64,000 nt of DNA from NCBI GenBank assembly GCA_910583985.1, contig CAJTYA010000014.1, forward strand, positions 1 to 64,000. Reading direction: 5' to 3'. How positions within the stretch are numbered: position 1 is the first letter of the stretch; every line of letters begins with the position of its first letter. A program made the position numbers and the translations under genes. Below are positions 18,149-27,800 of the stretch, piece after piece. The notes under the pieces were generated by a model. The model had not been told where the DNA came from and did not search any database. It saw only the letters and a program-made list of their open reading frames with translations. The stretch is from an uncultured Alistipes sp. (lineage in GTDB: Bacteria; Bacteroidota; Bacteroidia; Bacteroidales; Rikenellaceae).

Positions 18149-18751
18149 TTAGCCCAGCTCGCCGGCTCCCTGCCTCAGAATGCGGATGTCGCCCTCGTCC
18201 GTACAATCCACGACCGTCGAGGGCGTCCGAGCCCCGATGCCGCCGTCGACGACGGCATCGACCTGCCGGCCGTAGCGCTCTTCGATGAGCGAAGGGTCGG
18301 TCGTATACTCCTCCTCGTCCGCGGCCTTGACCGATGCGGTCACCATCGGACACCCCAGCGCCTCGACCAGTGCGAGAGGAATCGTATGGGCCGGTATGCG
18401 CACGCCCACGGTCTTCCGCTTTTCCAGAAATTTGTCGGGTACCTTGCCCGATGCGTTCAGGACGAACGTAAACGGCCCCGGAAGGTTTCTCTTCAACAGT
18501 TTGAAAACGGCATTGCTCACTTTGGCGTAGAGGGACACCGTGCTCAGGTCGGGACATACGATCGTAAAATCGTTGCCTCGCCGACCGCTCAGCGTCCGGA
18601 CCCGTTCGACGGCCTTGGCGCTGCGCACCGAACAGCCGAACGCATACACGCCGTCGGTCGGATAAACGATCACCCCGTCGCGGCGCAGGATGTCCGCCAC
18701 CTGTGCGACGGCTTTTTCGTCGGGGTTCTTCGGATAGATTCGAATCATCAT
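18149..18751 (-). CDS. tsaC: L-threonylcarbamoyladenylate synthase
   Basis: A YrdC/Sua5-domain protein of 200 residues. Makes threonylcarbamoyl-AMP from threonine, bicarbonate and ATP, the first step of t6A modification of ANN-decoding tRNAs. Visible signatures are VIVYPTDGVYAFGCSVRSAKAVERV near the N terminus, FTFVLNA, KTVGVRIP, and PMVTASVKAADE (usually TSAN, here TASV). It ends at GELG with no Sua5 C-terminal domain. ATGs at 18751 and 18748 are adjacent; the protein starts M(M)IRIYPKNP, as in relatives. The ffs RNA gene lies just upstream on the same strand. Confidence 0.88.
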   Translation of the reverse strand: MMIRIYPKNPDEKAVAQVADILRRDGVIVYPTDGVYAFGCSVRSAKAVERVRTLSGRRGNDFTIVCPDLSTVSLYAKVSNAVFKLLKRNLPGPFTFVLNASGKVPDKFLEKRKTVGVRIPAHTIPLALVEALGCPMVTASVKAADEEEYTTDPSLIEERYGRQVDAVVDGGIGARTPSTVVDCTDEGDIRILRQGAGELG

Positions 18752-18785
18752 GACCCTCGTGTGGAACGGTGAGCGGACCGGAAAC

Positions 18786-18887
18786 AAAAAAGGGTAAGCT
18801 ACTTATATCGCACCGCTACAACCGCCTACCCTTGCTGTCTTCCGACCCTGGGGGATTCAGCAGGAGCTGGTCGTATAAGACTTACCC
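18786..18887 (-). ncRNA. ffs: SRP RNA (4.5S, small bacterial type)
   Basis: On the minus strand the RNA begins GGGTAAG (18887-18881) and ends CTTACCC (18798-18792), which pair to close a roughly 96-nt rod. The apical domain carries the signal recognition particle core CAGGGTCGGAAGACAGCAAGGGT: a GGAA tetraloop with the asymmetric A/C-rich loop that binds Ffh. A run of six U (18791-18786) follows the closing stem as terminator. It pairs with Ffh to target membrane proteins co-translationally. Confidence 0.93.
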
Positions 18888-18891
18888 GACA

Positions 18892-18899
18892 CAAAATTA
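18892..18899 (-). promoter_or_regulatory. Promoter -7 box for SRP RNA
   Basis: TAATTTTG on the minus strand, with a -33 TTTG exactly 19 bases upstream. It predicts a start at or next to the first G of the RNA. Confidence 0.75.
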
Positions 18900-18910
18900 C
18901 ACAAATTCGT

Positions 18911-18918
18911 TATATTTG
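18911..18918 (+). promoter_or_regulatory. Promoter -7 box for mltG
   Basis: An exact TATATTTG box 18 bases before the ATG at 18937. It overlaps the -33 region of the SRP RNA promoter on the other strand. Confidence 0.7.
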
Positions 18919-18936
18919 CAAAAATATTTTCCGGAA

Positions 18937-19953
18937 ATGAAACGCAGAGGGATTCGATACGGGATCGCCGTCGTTCTGGCGGCCGTCGTGGCAGGCGGAT
19001 ATTTCGCCTTCCGATACTACCGGTCGACGGCAGTCATGCGCGACGGCGTCGTGCTCATACCCACGAGCAGCGACTTCGGACAGCTCTGCGATTCGCTTTC
19101 GGCGAGCGGACTGCTCCGCAACGAAAAGAAATTCGAGCGGCTGGCCCGCATGCGCAAGCTGGACCGGGCCGTGCGTCCGGGTCGCTATGCGCTCGAAGCG
19201 GGCACGACCTACGCCGAACTCATCGACCGGCTCCGAGCCGGCCTCCAGTCGCCCGTGCGGGTGACGTTCAACAACGTGCGGACGCTCGACCGGCTCGCCG
19301 GCAGCGTCTCGCGCCGCATCGAACTCGACTCGGCCTCTTTGGCCGAAACGCTGACCGATCCGGCGACGGCCGAACGTTACGGCTACACGCCGCAGACCTT
19401 CATGGCGATGTTCGTGCCCGACACCTACGAAATGTACTGGAACTGCTCGGCCGGGGATTTTCTCGACCGGATGAAGCGGGAATCGGACCGTTTCTGGAAA
19501 GAGCGCGAGGCGAAACTCGCCCGCAGCGGCCTGTCGCGCGAGGAGGCCGTCACGTTAGCGTCGGTCGTATACGAAGAGACCAAGAGAAAGGAAGAAATGC
19601 CCCGAGTAGCGGGCGTATACGTCAACCGGCTCCGGCGCGGCATGCCGTTGCAGGCCGACCCGACGGTCAAGTTCGCGCTGGGCGACTTCTCCATCCGGCG
19701 GGTGCTGTTCGCCCATCTGGAGGTCGATTCGCCGTACAACACGTACAAACACGCCGGGTTGCCACCCGGCCCGATCTGCATGCCGTCGATTGCCGCCATC
19801 GACGCCGTGCTCGACTTCGAGGCACACGATTATCTCTATTTCTGCGCCAAGGACGACCTTTCGGGCGCACACGTTTTCGCACGCACGCTTCCCGAACACA
19901 ACCGCAACGCACAAGCCTATGCACGGGCGCTGAACCGGCGGGGGATTCGCTGA
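18937..19953 (+). CDS. mltG: Endolytic murein transglycosylase MltG
   Basis: 338 residues. Cuts nascent glycan strands in peptidoglycan and is thought to set strand length. A single N-terminal membrane helix (8-26) is followed by a periplasmic domain. A LysM-like part spans about 35-105. The YceG catalytic domain holds SVVYEETKRKEEMPRVAGVYVNRLR, then MPLQADPTVKFALG. Glu214 of the EET is the expected catalytic acid. The position two before it is Tyr212, where relatives usually have Glu. The start is fixed by the promoter 18 bases upstream. It is divergent from the SRP RNA. Confidence 0.93.
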   Translation: MKRRGIRYGIAVVLAAVVAGGYFAFRYYRSTAVMRDGVVLIPTSSDFGQLCDSLSASGLLRNEKKFERLARMRKLDRAVRPGRYALEAGTTYAELIDRLRAGLQSPVRVTFNNVRTLDRLAGSVSRRIELDSASLAETLTDPATAERYGYTPQTFMAMFVPDTYEMYWNCSAGDFLDRMKRESDRFWKEREAKLARSGLSREEAVTLASVVYEETKRKEEMPRVAGVYVNRLRRGMPLQADPTVKFALGDFSIRRVLFAHLEVDSPYNTYKHAGLPPGPICMPSIAAIDAVLDFEAHDYLYFCAKDDLSGAHVFARTLPEHNRNAQAYARALNRRGIR

Positions 19954-20429
19954 CACCAAGCCGTGCGGAAACACGATCTCCGAAACACGGCTCCGCAGAA
20001 ACACAGGACGGTTCCGCCGCGATTCCCCGGCCATCCGAACAACGCAGGACGAGGTTCCCTCAACGGCTCGTGTCATTCCGGCAACAATGACTAAAAACAT
20101 CAGGAGAAGACGGCGTCCGAAAAACGCCCTTTCGGAAAGACGATCCGAAATTTTTCCGAACAGAAAGGTCGGGCATTCCCGCCGGACGGTGCGACGGTTA
20201 CGGCACCGGTCGCCGGCATTCGTACCGCTCGCACTTCCGGATCGAACGCACAGGACCTCGACCGTCGTTTCACGGAAGGACCGACGGTCCTTTCAGCACA
20301 GCGCCGCCGTTGCCGGAGCGAAAGCCGCCTCCGCGATTTTCCCGGCTGCGCATCCCCCGACAAAGGTCCGAGAACCGCTCCCCCGTCCGGAGCCTACCGG
20401 TCCGTTCCTTTCGTCCGGAAGCGGACAGG
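19954..20429. other. Gap at a convergent junction, no gene seen
   Basis: GC-rich sequence between mltG and lolA, which converge. No recognisable protein, RNA or clear terminator was found. Confidence 0.5.
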
Positions 20430-21062
20430 CTACCGGAAGTCGATGATCTCGATGCCTTTGTACTTGCTCTTGTCGAAGGAGAACGTGGCTTTCGAGACGG
20501 GGACGTTTGCCTTGAATGTCAGAATTTCGATTTCGATCTCGTCGTCGCCCTCCATGCGATAGACGACCGACACGGGCAGTCCGGTGCCCGAGGCGATGTC
20601 GAGCAGGATCGACCGGAATCCGGCGCCCCGGTTTTTCGGGGTCAGTTCCACGCGCTCGGTTTTCTGTCCGCCGACCGTCGCCGGACCTTTGTAGGCGGAG
20701 TCGAAATCCCGGCTTTCGAGCCGGAAGAAGCGGGGCGGATTCGACAACAGCGACGGATCGTTCGGATCGGGCGCCTCGACGGTCGCCTCGTTGTCGTCGG
20801 CCCGATAGGTGTAGAGCGACTTGCCGTCGCAGAACAGCTCCGAGCCGTTCACATCCACATAGTAACGGTCGCCGCTGACGACGATGCGGCCCTGCACGTC
20901 GTCGAACTGTTCGGGCATGGAGGCCGAGAACGTCACTTCGTAGGAGGTGCAGGAGGCGATTTTCTGCGCCAGACGGTCGACCAGCGCCTTCGATTTGTCG
21001 TCGGCCCGTCCCGCGAGAAACAGCAGGCTGCCGAGGGCGGCGAGTAAGATTCTGTTTGTCAT
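20430..21062 (-). CDS. lolA: LolA-like outer-membrane lipoprotein carrier
   Basis: 210 residues. An N-terminal signal peptide (MTNRILLAALGSLLFLAGRA) is followed by one LolA-type half-barrel. Recognisable segments are VTFSASMPEQFDDVQGRIVVSGDRYYV, ELFCDGKSLYTY, and a C-terminal FSFDKSKYKGIEIIDFR, typical of Bacteroidota LolA. It would carry lipoproteins from the inner to the outer membrane through the periplasm. It is downstream of ftsK in the same direction (98 bases), the usual pairing of this family in many bacteria. Confidence 0.85.
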   Translation of the reverse strand: MTNRILLAALGSLLFLAGRADDKSKALVDRLAQKIASCTSYEVTFSASMPEQFDDVQGRIVVSGDRYYVDVNGSELFCDGKSLYTYRADDNEATVEAPDPNDPSLLSNPPRFFRLESRDFDSAYKGPATVGGQKTERVELTPKNRGAGFRSILLDIASGTGLPVSVVYRMEGDDEIEIEILTFKANVPVSKATFSFDKSKYKGIEIIDFR

Positions 21063-21160
21063 TTTCGGATTCTGCTTATCGGTTCCGTAACTATAACGCC
21101 GGGAGCGTGTCTTTATTGGATCGCACGGCAGGGAACGTCCGGCCTGCCCCCGGCCGCACG

Positions 21161-24016
21161 CTACAACTCGTCGAGCGAGGAGAGCACTTTTTCGAGCGAC
21201 AGCATGTCCTGAAGCAACACTTCGCGGGGCTTGCTGCCCTCGGCCTTGCCGACCACGCCGGCCATTTCGAGCTGGTCCATGATGCGTCCCGCCCGGTTGT
21301 AGCCGATCGAGAAGCGGCGCTGGATGGACGAAGTGGAGCCCTGCTGGTTCTGCACGACGAAACGGGCCACCTCCTCGAACATCGAATCGAGCTGCGACAG
21401 ATCGCTCGTCTTGTTGCCCCCGCCGGCATCGCCTCCGCCTTCGGGCGTATATTCGGGCAACTCGTAGGCGCCGGTATAGCCGCGCTGGTTGGCGATAAAT
21501 TCGGTGATGCGCTCGATTTCGGGCGTATCGACGAAGGCGCACTGCACCCGGATCAGGTCGCTGCCCGTCGAAACGAGCATGTCGCCCCGGCCGATGAGCT
21601 GGTTGGCGCCCGGCTGGTCGATGATGGTCCGCGAATCGACCATCGACGTCACACGGAACGCGATCCGGGCCGGGAAATTGGCCTTGATGACCCCCGTGAT
21701 GATGTTGGTCGTGGGTCGCTGCGTGGCGATCACCAGATGGATGCCCACGGCCCGCGCCAACTGGGCGATCCGGGCGATGGGGGTCTCGATCTCGCGGCCA
21801 GCCGTCATGATCAGGTCGGCGAACTCGTCGATGATGACGACGATATAGGGCAGGAAACGGTGCCCCTTCTGCGGGTTGAGCTTGCGGTGGATGAACTTGT
21901 CGTTGTACTCGGTGATCTTGCGCACCTCGGCCGCACGGAGCAGGTTGTAGCGGGCATCCATCTCGATGCAGATCGAGTTGAGCGTATAGATCACCTTGTG
22001 CGTGTCGGTGATGATGGCCTCGTCTTCGCCGGGCATCTTGGCCAGAAAATGGCGTTCGAGTTTCGAATAGAGCGTGAGCTCCACCTTTTTCGGATCGACG
22101 AGCACCAGCTTGAGCTCCGAGGGATGTTTCTTGTAGAGCAGCGAAGCGATGATCGCATTGAGTCCTACGGACTTGCCCTGACCCGTCGCACCGGCCACGA
22201 GCAGGTGCGGCATCTTGGCCAGATCGATCACGAACGTTTCGTCCTGAATGGTCTTGCCCAGCACGACGGGGATGTCGTATTTCGACTCTTGGAACTTGAC
22301 CGACTTGATGACCGAATACATCGAGACGATCTTTTTGTCCTTGTTGGGCACCTCGATACCGATGGTTCCCTTACCCGGAATCGGGGCGATGATACGGATG
22401 CCGAGAGCCGAAAGGCTCTGGGCGATGTCGTCTTCGAGGTTCTTGATTTTCGAAATGCGGACGCCGGGGGCCTGTACGATTTCGTAGAGCGTGACCGTCG
22501 GGCCGATCGTAGCCTTGATCTTGTCGATCTTGATGCCGAAATTTTCGAGCGTTTCCTTGATCCGGTTCTTGTTCTCGACGATCTCCTCGCTCGTGACGCT
22601 CACCTCGACGCTGTGGTCTTCGAGCAGCTCGACCGGCGGGCGCTGGTAGGAGGAAAGGTCGAGCGTCGGATCATAAAGCGTATTCTCGATTTCGTCTTCC
22701 GTCAGCGTCTCGTCTTCGGGCAGCCGCTCCACGGTCAGGTCTTCCTGCGAGACGATGTCGGAATCGCCCGGCACGCGGGCCACGAACGCATCGCCCTCCG
22801 GAACACCGGTCTCCCCGGTCGCGAAACGGGATGCTTCTTCGGCCGCGGAACCGTCCGGGACCTCCTCCTCAGCGGAACGGTCGGGCGCCGCATAAGCGGG
22901 ACTCGGAACGACATCCGGCTCCGGCATCCGGAGGGAAGCGACGTCCGGCAGCGGCACGGCCGGCGTCCGAGCCTCGGACGTATCTTCGTCGCCGCGGGCG
23001 TACTGGATCATGAAGCCGTCTTCGTCCGTCTCCCGGCGGGGCGGCTCCTCGGCATGGAGGTCCGTAACGATGAAACCCGCCTCGTCGGTTTCGCTCCGGC
23101 CCTTTCTGCGCTCTTGCGTCTCGGCGGACGGAGCGACGGGCCGAGCCACACGCCCCGAATGGTCCACGACGACGAAACCGTCGTCGTCGATCAATTCGCC
23201 CGGATAGAAAGGCGTGTCGTCGGTCATGTCCGAAGCCGAACGGACCTCGAACACATCGTCGTCCTCGTCGGCGGCGACATTATTGCGCCGGGAGACGGGG
23301 ACGGCCGGAGCCGTCGCCTGAGGCACGCTCTTTTTCGGGGTCTCCTTGGCCTCGTGCGCCATGATGCCGGCGGCGGTGGCGGAAACCGCTTCGCCCATCT
23401 TCTTGCCGTTATCGACGATTTCGCGCCCCACCCGGTTCAGCATCGAGATCGTATTGCGGTTGACATAGATCGCATAAAGCACGACCGAGAGCAGCAACAG
23501 CAGCCCCGTCCCGATCTTGCCGAGCACGGAGGTCAGCCAGCGGGCCACCAGAATGCCCCACTCTCCGCCTAATCCGGAACCGAAGACCTCCCATGCGTCG
23601 CCGAACAGGAAACCCAATGAGAGCGAACCCAAGATCATGAGAACCAGCGTCAGCCGCACCGACTTGCGCAACCGGGCCGGCCTGAAGCGCATGATGCGGA
23701 GCGAAAGGATGATCAGCGCGACGGGAATGCACAGCCCGAAAAGTCCGAACCAACCGCCCACGATGCGGTGCGCCAGCACGGCGCCCAGCTTTCCGCCCCA
23801 GTTACCGACCTCCTGCTCTCCGTGCGAGAAAATCCGACTCCACTCGGCGATGTTCTGGTCGTCGCGCCAATAGATGAAAAAGGAGACCACCGACACCAGC
23901 ACGAACAGCGCGAAGAACAACAGGGCGAACCCGTAGATCCACCGCTGCGTCTCGCTGAGTCCCTTGACAGGGGGTTGCACGGCGCCTTCCGCCGCCTTTT
24001 TTCTTCTCGTTGCCAT
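21161..24016 (-). CDS. ftsK: DNA translocase FtsK
   Basis: 951 residues. Pumps DNA at the septum and couples division to chromosome dimer resolution. Four membrane helices lie at about 27-50, 85-108, 121-140 and 165-186. A long acidic linker (about 200-455) follows, then the alpha/beta motor with Walker A GATGQGKS (609-616) and Walker B IDEFADLI, and a C-terminal winged-helix gamma domain (TSSIQRRFSIGYNRAGRIMDQLE) that reads KOPS polarity sequences. The linker carries three copies of a D-[DE]-x-G-F-[VIM] motif at about 278, 311 and 331. It lies between murI (upstream) and lolA (downstream). Confidence 0.96.
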   Translation of the reverse strand: MATRRKKAAEGAVQPPVKGLSETQRWIYGFALLFFALFVLVSVVSFFIYWRDDQNIAEWSRIFSHGEQEVGNWGGKLGAVLAHRIVGGWFGLFGLCIPVALIILSLRIMRFRPARLRKSVRLTLVLMILGSLSLGFLFGDAWEVFGSGLGGEWGILVARWLTSVLGKIGTGLLLLLSVVLYAIYVNRNTISMLNRVGREIVDNGKKMGEAVSATAAGIMAHEAKETPKKSVPQATAPAVPVSRRNNVAADEDDDVFEVRSASDMTDDTPFYPGELIDDDGFVVVDHSGRVARPVAPSAETQERRKGRSETDEAGFIVTDLHAEEPPRRETDEDGFMIQYARGDEDTSEARTPAVPLPDVASLRMPEPDVVPSPAYAAPDRSAEEEVPDGSAAEEASRFATGETGVPEGDAFVARVPGDSDIVSQEDLTVERLPEDETLTEDEIENTLYDPTLDLSSYQRPPVELLEDHSVEVSVTSEEIVENKNRIKETLENFGIKIDKIKATIGPTVTLYEIVQAPGVRISKIKNLEDDIAQSLSALGIRIIAPIPGKGTIGIEVPNKDKKIVSMYSVIKSVKFQESKYDIPVVLGKTIQDETFVIDLAKMPHLLVAGATGQGKSVGLNAIIASLLYKKHPSELKLVLVDPKKVELTLYSKLERHFLAKMPGEDEAIITDTHKVIYTLNSICIEMDARYNLLRAAEVRKITEYNDKFIHRKLNPQKGHRFLPYIVVIIDEFADLIMTAGREIETPIARIAQLARAVGIHLVIATQRPTTNIITGVIKANFPARIAFRVTSMVDSRTIIDQPGANQLIGRGDMLVSTGSDLIRVQCAFVDTPEIERITEFIANQRGYTGAYELPEYTPEGGGDAGGGNKTSDLSQLDSMFEEVARFVVQNQQGSTSSIQRRFSIGYNRAGRIMDQLEMAGVVGKAEGSKPREVLLQDMLSLEKVLSSLDEL

Positions 24017-24086
24017 CCGTTTCGTCGCTTTCCTCTCTTTTCCTTCTGGTATGTCTTCTCCCCGGACACGTTTCGTGCCGGCACGT

Positions 24087-24872
24087 TTATCCGAAATCGG
24101 CCGTCGCGGCCTCTTCGCTCTTGGCGACCAGCTTGCGCAGATACGCCTCGTCGGCGCTCGTCATAAATTCGTACCGCGGCGCATGCCCGGCTCCGGAGGC
24201 GAGCCCTAACTCGCGGAGTAGCGCCTCGGTATGTCTTTCGACGGCAGCGGCCGGATTGACCAGTTCCGCCCCCCGGTCGCCGATGACGCGTCGCATCGCA
24301 GGGACGAGGAACGGATAGTGCGTACATCCGAGCACGATGCGGTCCGCGCCGGCTTCGATCATCGGCTCGACCTGCCGCCGGACCGTCTCCACCGCCTCGT
24401 CGCTGTTCTCGCGGTTGCTCTCGACCAGTTCGACGAACCCTTCGCCGACCCGGCTGAGAATCCGCACCCGCCCGGCATATCGCTGCGAGGTTTCGCGGAA
24501 CAGGCGCCCTTTCAGCGTGGCGGCCGTGGCCAGAATGCCGATCACGCCGCTACGCGAGGAGAGCGCAGCGGGCTTGACGGCCGGTTCGAGCCCTACGAAA
24601 GGCACGGGATAGGTCTCCCGCAAGTGGTCGATGGCCATGGCCGTCGCCGCATTGCACGCCACGACGATCAGCTTCACGCCTCTGTCGAGCAGCCTTCTTA
24701 CGGCGAAATCGACATGCCCTCTCACCTCTTCGGGGCTCTTGTCGCCGTAGGGACAGTTCTTTCCGTCGCCGTAATAGACGATCGACTCGGCGGGCAGCTT
24801 CCGGCGCAGTTCGCTCCAGACGGTCAGCCCTCCGAGGCCCGAATCGAAGACTCCTATCGGCGCGTCGTTCAT
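24087..24872 (-). CDS. murI: Glutamate racemase
   Basis: 261 residues. Interconverts L- and D-glutamate for peptidoglycan. The two catalytic cysteines are in VVACNAATAM (about Cys73) and LGCTHYPF (about Cys184), and the opening PIGVFDSGLGGLTV and YYGDGKNCPYG are family signatures. It begins 10 bases after purL ends, so the two are probably cotranscribed. Confidence 0.96.
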   Translation of the reverse strand: MNDAPIGVFDSGLGGLTVWSELRRKLPAESIVYYGDGKNCPYGDKSPEEVRGHVDFAVRRLLDRGVKLIVVACNAATAMAIDHLRETYPVPFVGLEPAVKPAALSSRSGVIGILATAATLKGRLFRETSQRYAGRVRILSRVGEGFVELVESNRENSDEAVETVRRQVEPMIEAGADRIVLGCTHYPFLVPAMRRVIGDRGAELVNPAAAVERHTEALLRELGLASGAGHAPRYEFMTSADEAYLRKLVAKSEEAATADFG

Positions 24873-24882
24873 GTCGTCGTGT

Positions 24883-27800
24883 CTATTTTTTCGTTTTCGT
24901 TTCGATCCAGCGGCGGGCGTTCACGAAAGCCTCGATCCACGGAGTGACTTCGTCCGCTGCGCGATCTTCGGGGTAGCAGGCCCAGTTCCACGGCCTCAGC
25001 GAGCGTTCGAGGTGCGGCATGATGGCCAGATGGCGGCCGTCTTCCGAGCAGATCGCCGCGGCGTTGTAGTCGCTGCCGTTGGGGTTGGCCGGGTATTCGC
25101 CGTAGAGATAACGCACGGGAATATGGTAGCGGCTTTCCTCGTAGGGCAGGCTGAACTTGCCCTCGCCGTGAGCGACCCAGATGCCGAGCTCGCAGCCCGA
25201 CAGCGAGGCGAGCATCACCGAACGGTTCTCGCAGACGGTCACGCCGACGAAGGTCGACTCGAACTTGTGGCTGTCGTTATGCAGCATGCGCGGCTTCTGT
25301 TCGTGATCGGGCGTGACGAGCCCCAATTCCACCATCAACTGGCAGCCGTTGCAGACGCCCAGCGACAGCGTGTCGGGCCGGGCGAAGAAGCGGTCGAGCG
25401 CCTGTTTGGCCTTCTCGTTATAGAGGAACGCCCCGGCCCAGCCTTTGGCCGAACCCAGCACGTCGGAGTTCGAGAAGCCGCCGGGGAAAACGATCATGTT
25501 CACGTCTTCGAGCGTTTCGCGCCCCGAAATCAGGTCGGTCATGTGCACGTCCTTGACATCCATACCGGCAAGATACATGCACCATGCCATTTCGCGGTCG
25601 CTGTTGATGCCTTTCTCGCGGATGATCGCAGCCCGGACGCCGGTCGGCTTGCGGCGGCTCGGCTCCAGTCCCCACTGGCTCAGCTTGCCCGTGAAGTTTT
25701 CGGGGAAGCGGAACCGCAATTCCTGTCGCTTGTAGTTGGCGAAACGTTCCGAAGCCTTCTGCGGACCGCTCTGCCGGCGGTCGAGCAGGTAGGAGGTCTT
25801 GAACCACGTATCGCGCAGATCGTCGATCAGCAGATTCATTTCCAGACCGTTGTGCGTAAAGAAGAAGCGGCGTTCGATGTTCGTCTCTCCGAGCATATAG
25901 GCGTCCACTCCGGCGAATTTGAGTTCTTCGCAAACCGCTGTTCCGTCTTCGACCTGAAGCACGAGAGCCGGTTTTTCGCTGAAAAGCACCTTCACCGTAT
26001 CGCTCTCGCCTAATGCAGCGAAACTCAGGTCCATACCGCTCCGGTTGTCGGCGAACGTCATTTCGAGCAGCGCCGTGATGAGACCGCCGGCCGAGACGTC
26101 GTGTCCGGCGAGCACCTTGCCCTCGCGGACGAGCGTCTGCACCGCACCGAAGGCACGGGCGAAATAATCGGCCGATTCGACGGTAGGCACGTCCGATCCG
26201 ACACTGCCCACGCTCTGGGCGAAGCTGCTGCCGCCCAATGCGAACGGACTGCGGCTCATATCGACGTAGACGATCTGGCTCGGACGGTGTTTCAGCGCAG
26301 GCGACACGGCTCCCCGTACATCGGAGACTTCGGCCGCGGAGGTGATGATTACCGTGCCCGGCGCGTAAACCAGTTCGCCGTTCTTGTATTTCTGCGTCAT
26401 CGACAGCGAGTCCTTGCCCGTGGGGATGTTGATGCCCAGCGCCACGGCATAGTCGCTGGCGGCCTGCACGGCCGCATAGAGCCGGGCGTCCTCGCCCTCG
26501 TTCTTGCAGGGCCACATCCAGTTGGCGCTGAGCGATACGGAGCCCAGTCCGCCCTCGATGGGGGCCAGCACGATGTTGGTCAACGACTCGGTGATGGCCA
26601 GCACCGACCCTTTGGCCGGATCGGCCAGCGCGGCGGCGGGAGCGTGCCCCAGCGCCGTGGCGATGCCGTGTCGTCCCTGATAGTCCAATGCCACGACGGC
26701 GCAGTCGTTGAGCGGAAGCTGGACGGTGCCGGCGGTCTGCTGCATGGCGACCCGGCCCGTCACCGAGCGGTCCACCTTGTTCGTCAGCCAGTCCTTGCAG
26801 GCGACGGCTTCGATTTGCAGCACGTTTTCGATGTATTTCGACAGGTTGCCCGTGCCGTATTGCGGTTCGGCAAACGTCTCTTTCACCGTATGGTCGGTGA
26901 GCACCGTGCGGGGCGCCTTGCCGAACATGTCTTCGAGCTTGAGGTCGATGGGTTTTTCGCCCGTGCGGTGATCGACGAACGTAAACTGCATGTCGCCCGT
27001 GGCTTCGCCGATCTCGTAGAACGGCGCGCGCTCGCGCTCGGCGATGCGGCGCAGCTTGTCGACGTTTTCCTGTTTGACGACGAGGCCCATGCGTTCCTGC
27101 GATTCGTTGCCGACGATCTCCTTGGCGCTGAGGGTCGGGTCGCCGATCGGGAGCCGGTCCATGTCGATGCGGCCGCCGGTGGCTTCCACCAGCTCGCTCA
27201 GGCAGTTGAGGTGACCGCCCGCCCCGTGGTCATGGATCGAGATGATCGGGTTGACCGCCTCTTCGGAAATGGCCCGGATGGCGTTGTAGGCCCTTTTCTG
27301 CATTTCGGGATTGGACCGTTGCACGGCGTTGAGCTCGATGGCACCGGCATATTCGCCCGTAGCCACCGACGACACGGCGCCGCCGCCCATGCCGATGCGG
27401 TAGTTGTCGCCGCCGAGCAGCACGACCTTGTCGCCCGCTTCGGGTTCGTCCTTGAGGCTGTCCTGCTTGCGGCCGTAGCCGATGCCGCCGGCCTGCATGA
27501 CGACCTTGTCGAAGCCGTATTTCTTTCCGTTTTCGAAGTGCTCGAACGTCTGGAGACTGCCGCAGATGAGCGGCTGCCCGAACTTGTTGCCGAAATCCGA
27601 AGCGCCGTTCGACGCCTTGATGAGGATGTCTTCGGGCGTCTGGTAGAGCCACTCGCGGGGCTCGGTATGCTTTTCCCACTCCCGGCCGCCGTCCAGACGC
27701 GGATAGGCGGTCATGTACACGGCTGTGCCGGCCACGGGGAACGCGCCCTTGCCGCCCGCGATGCGATCGCGGATTTCGCCGCCGGTACCGGTAGCCGCCC

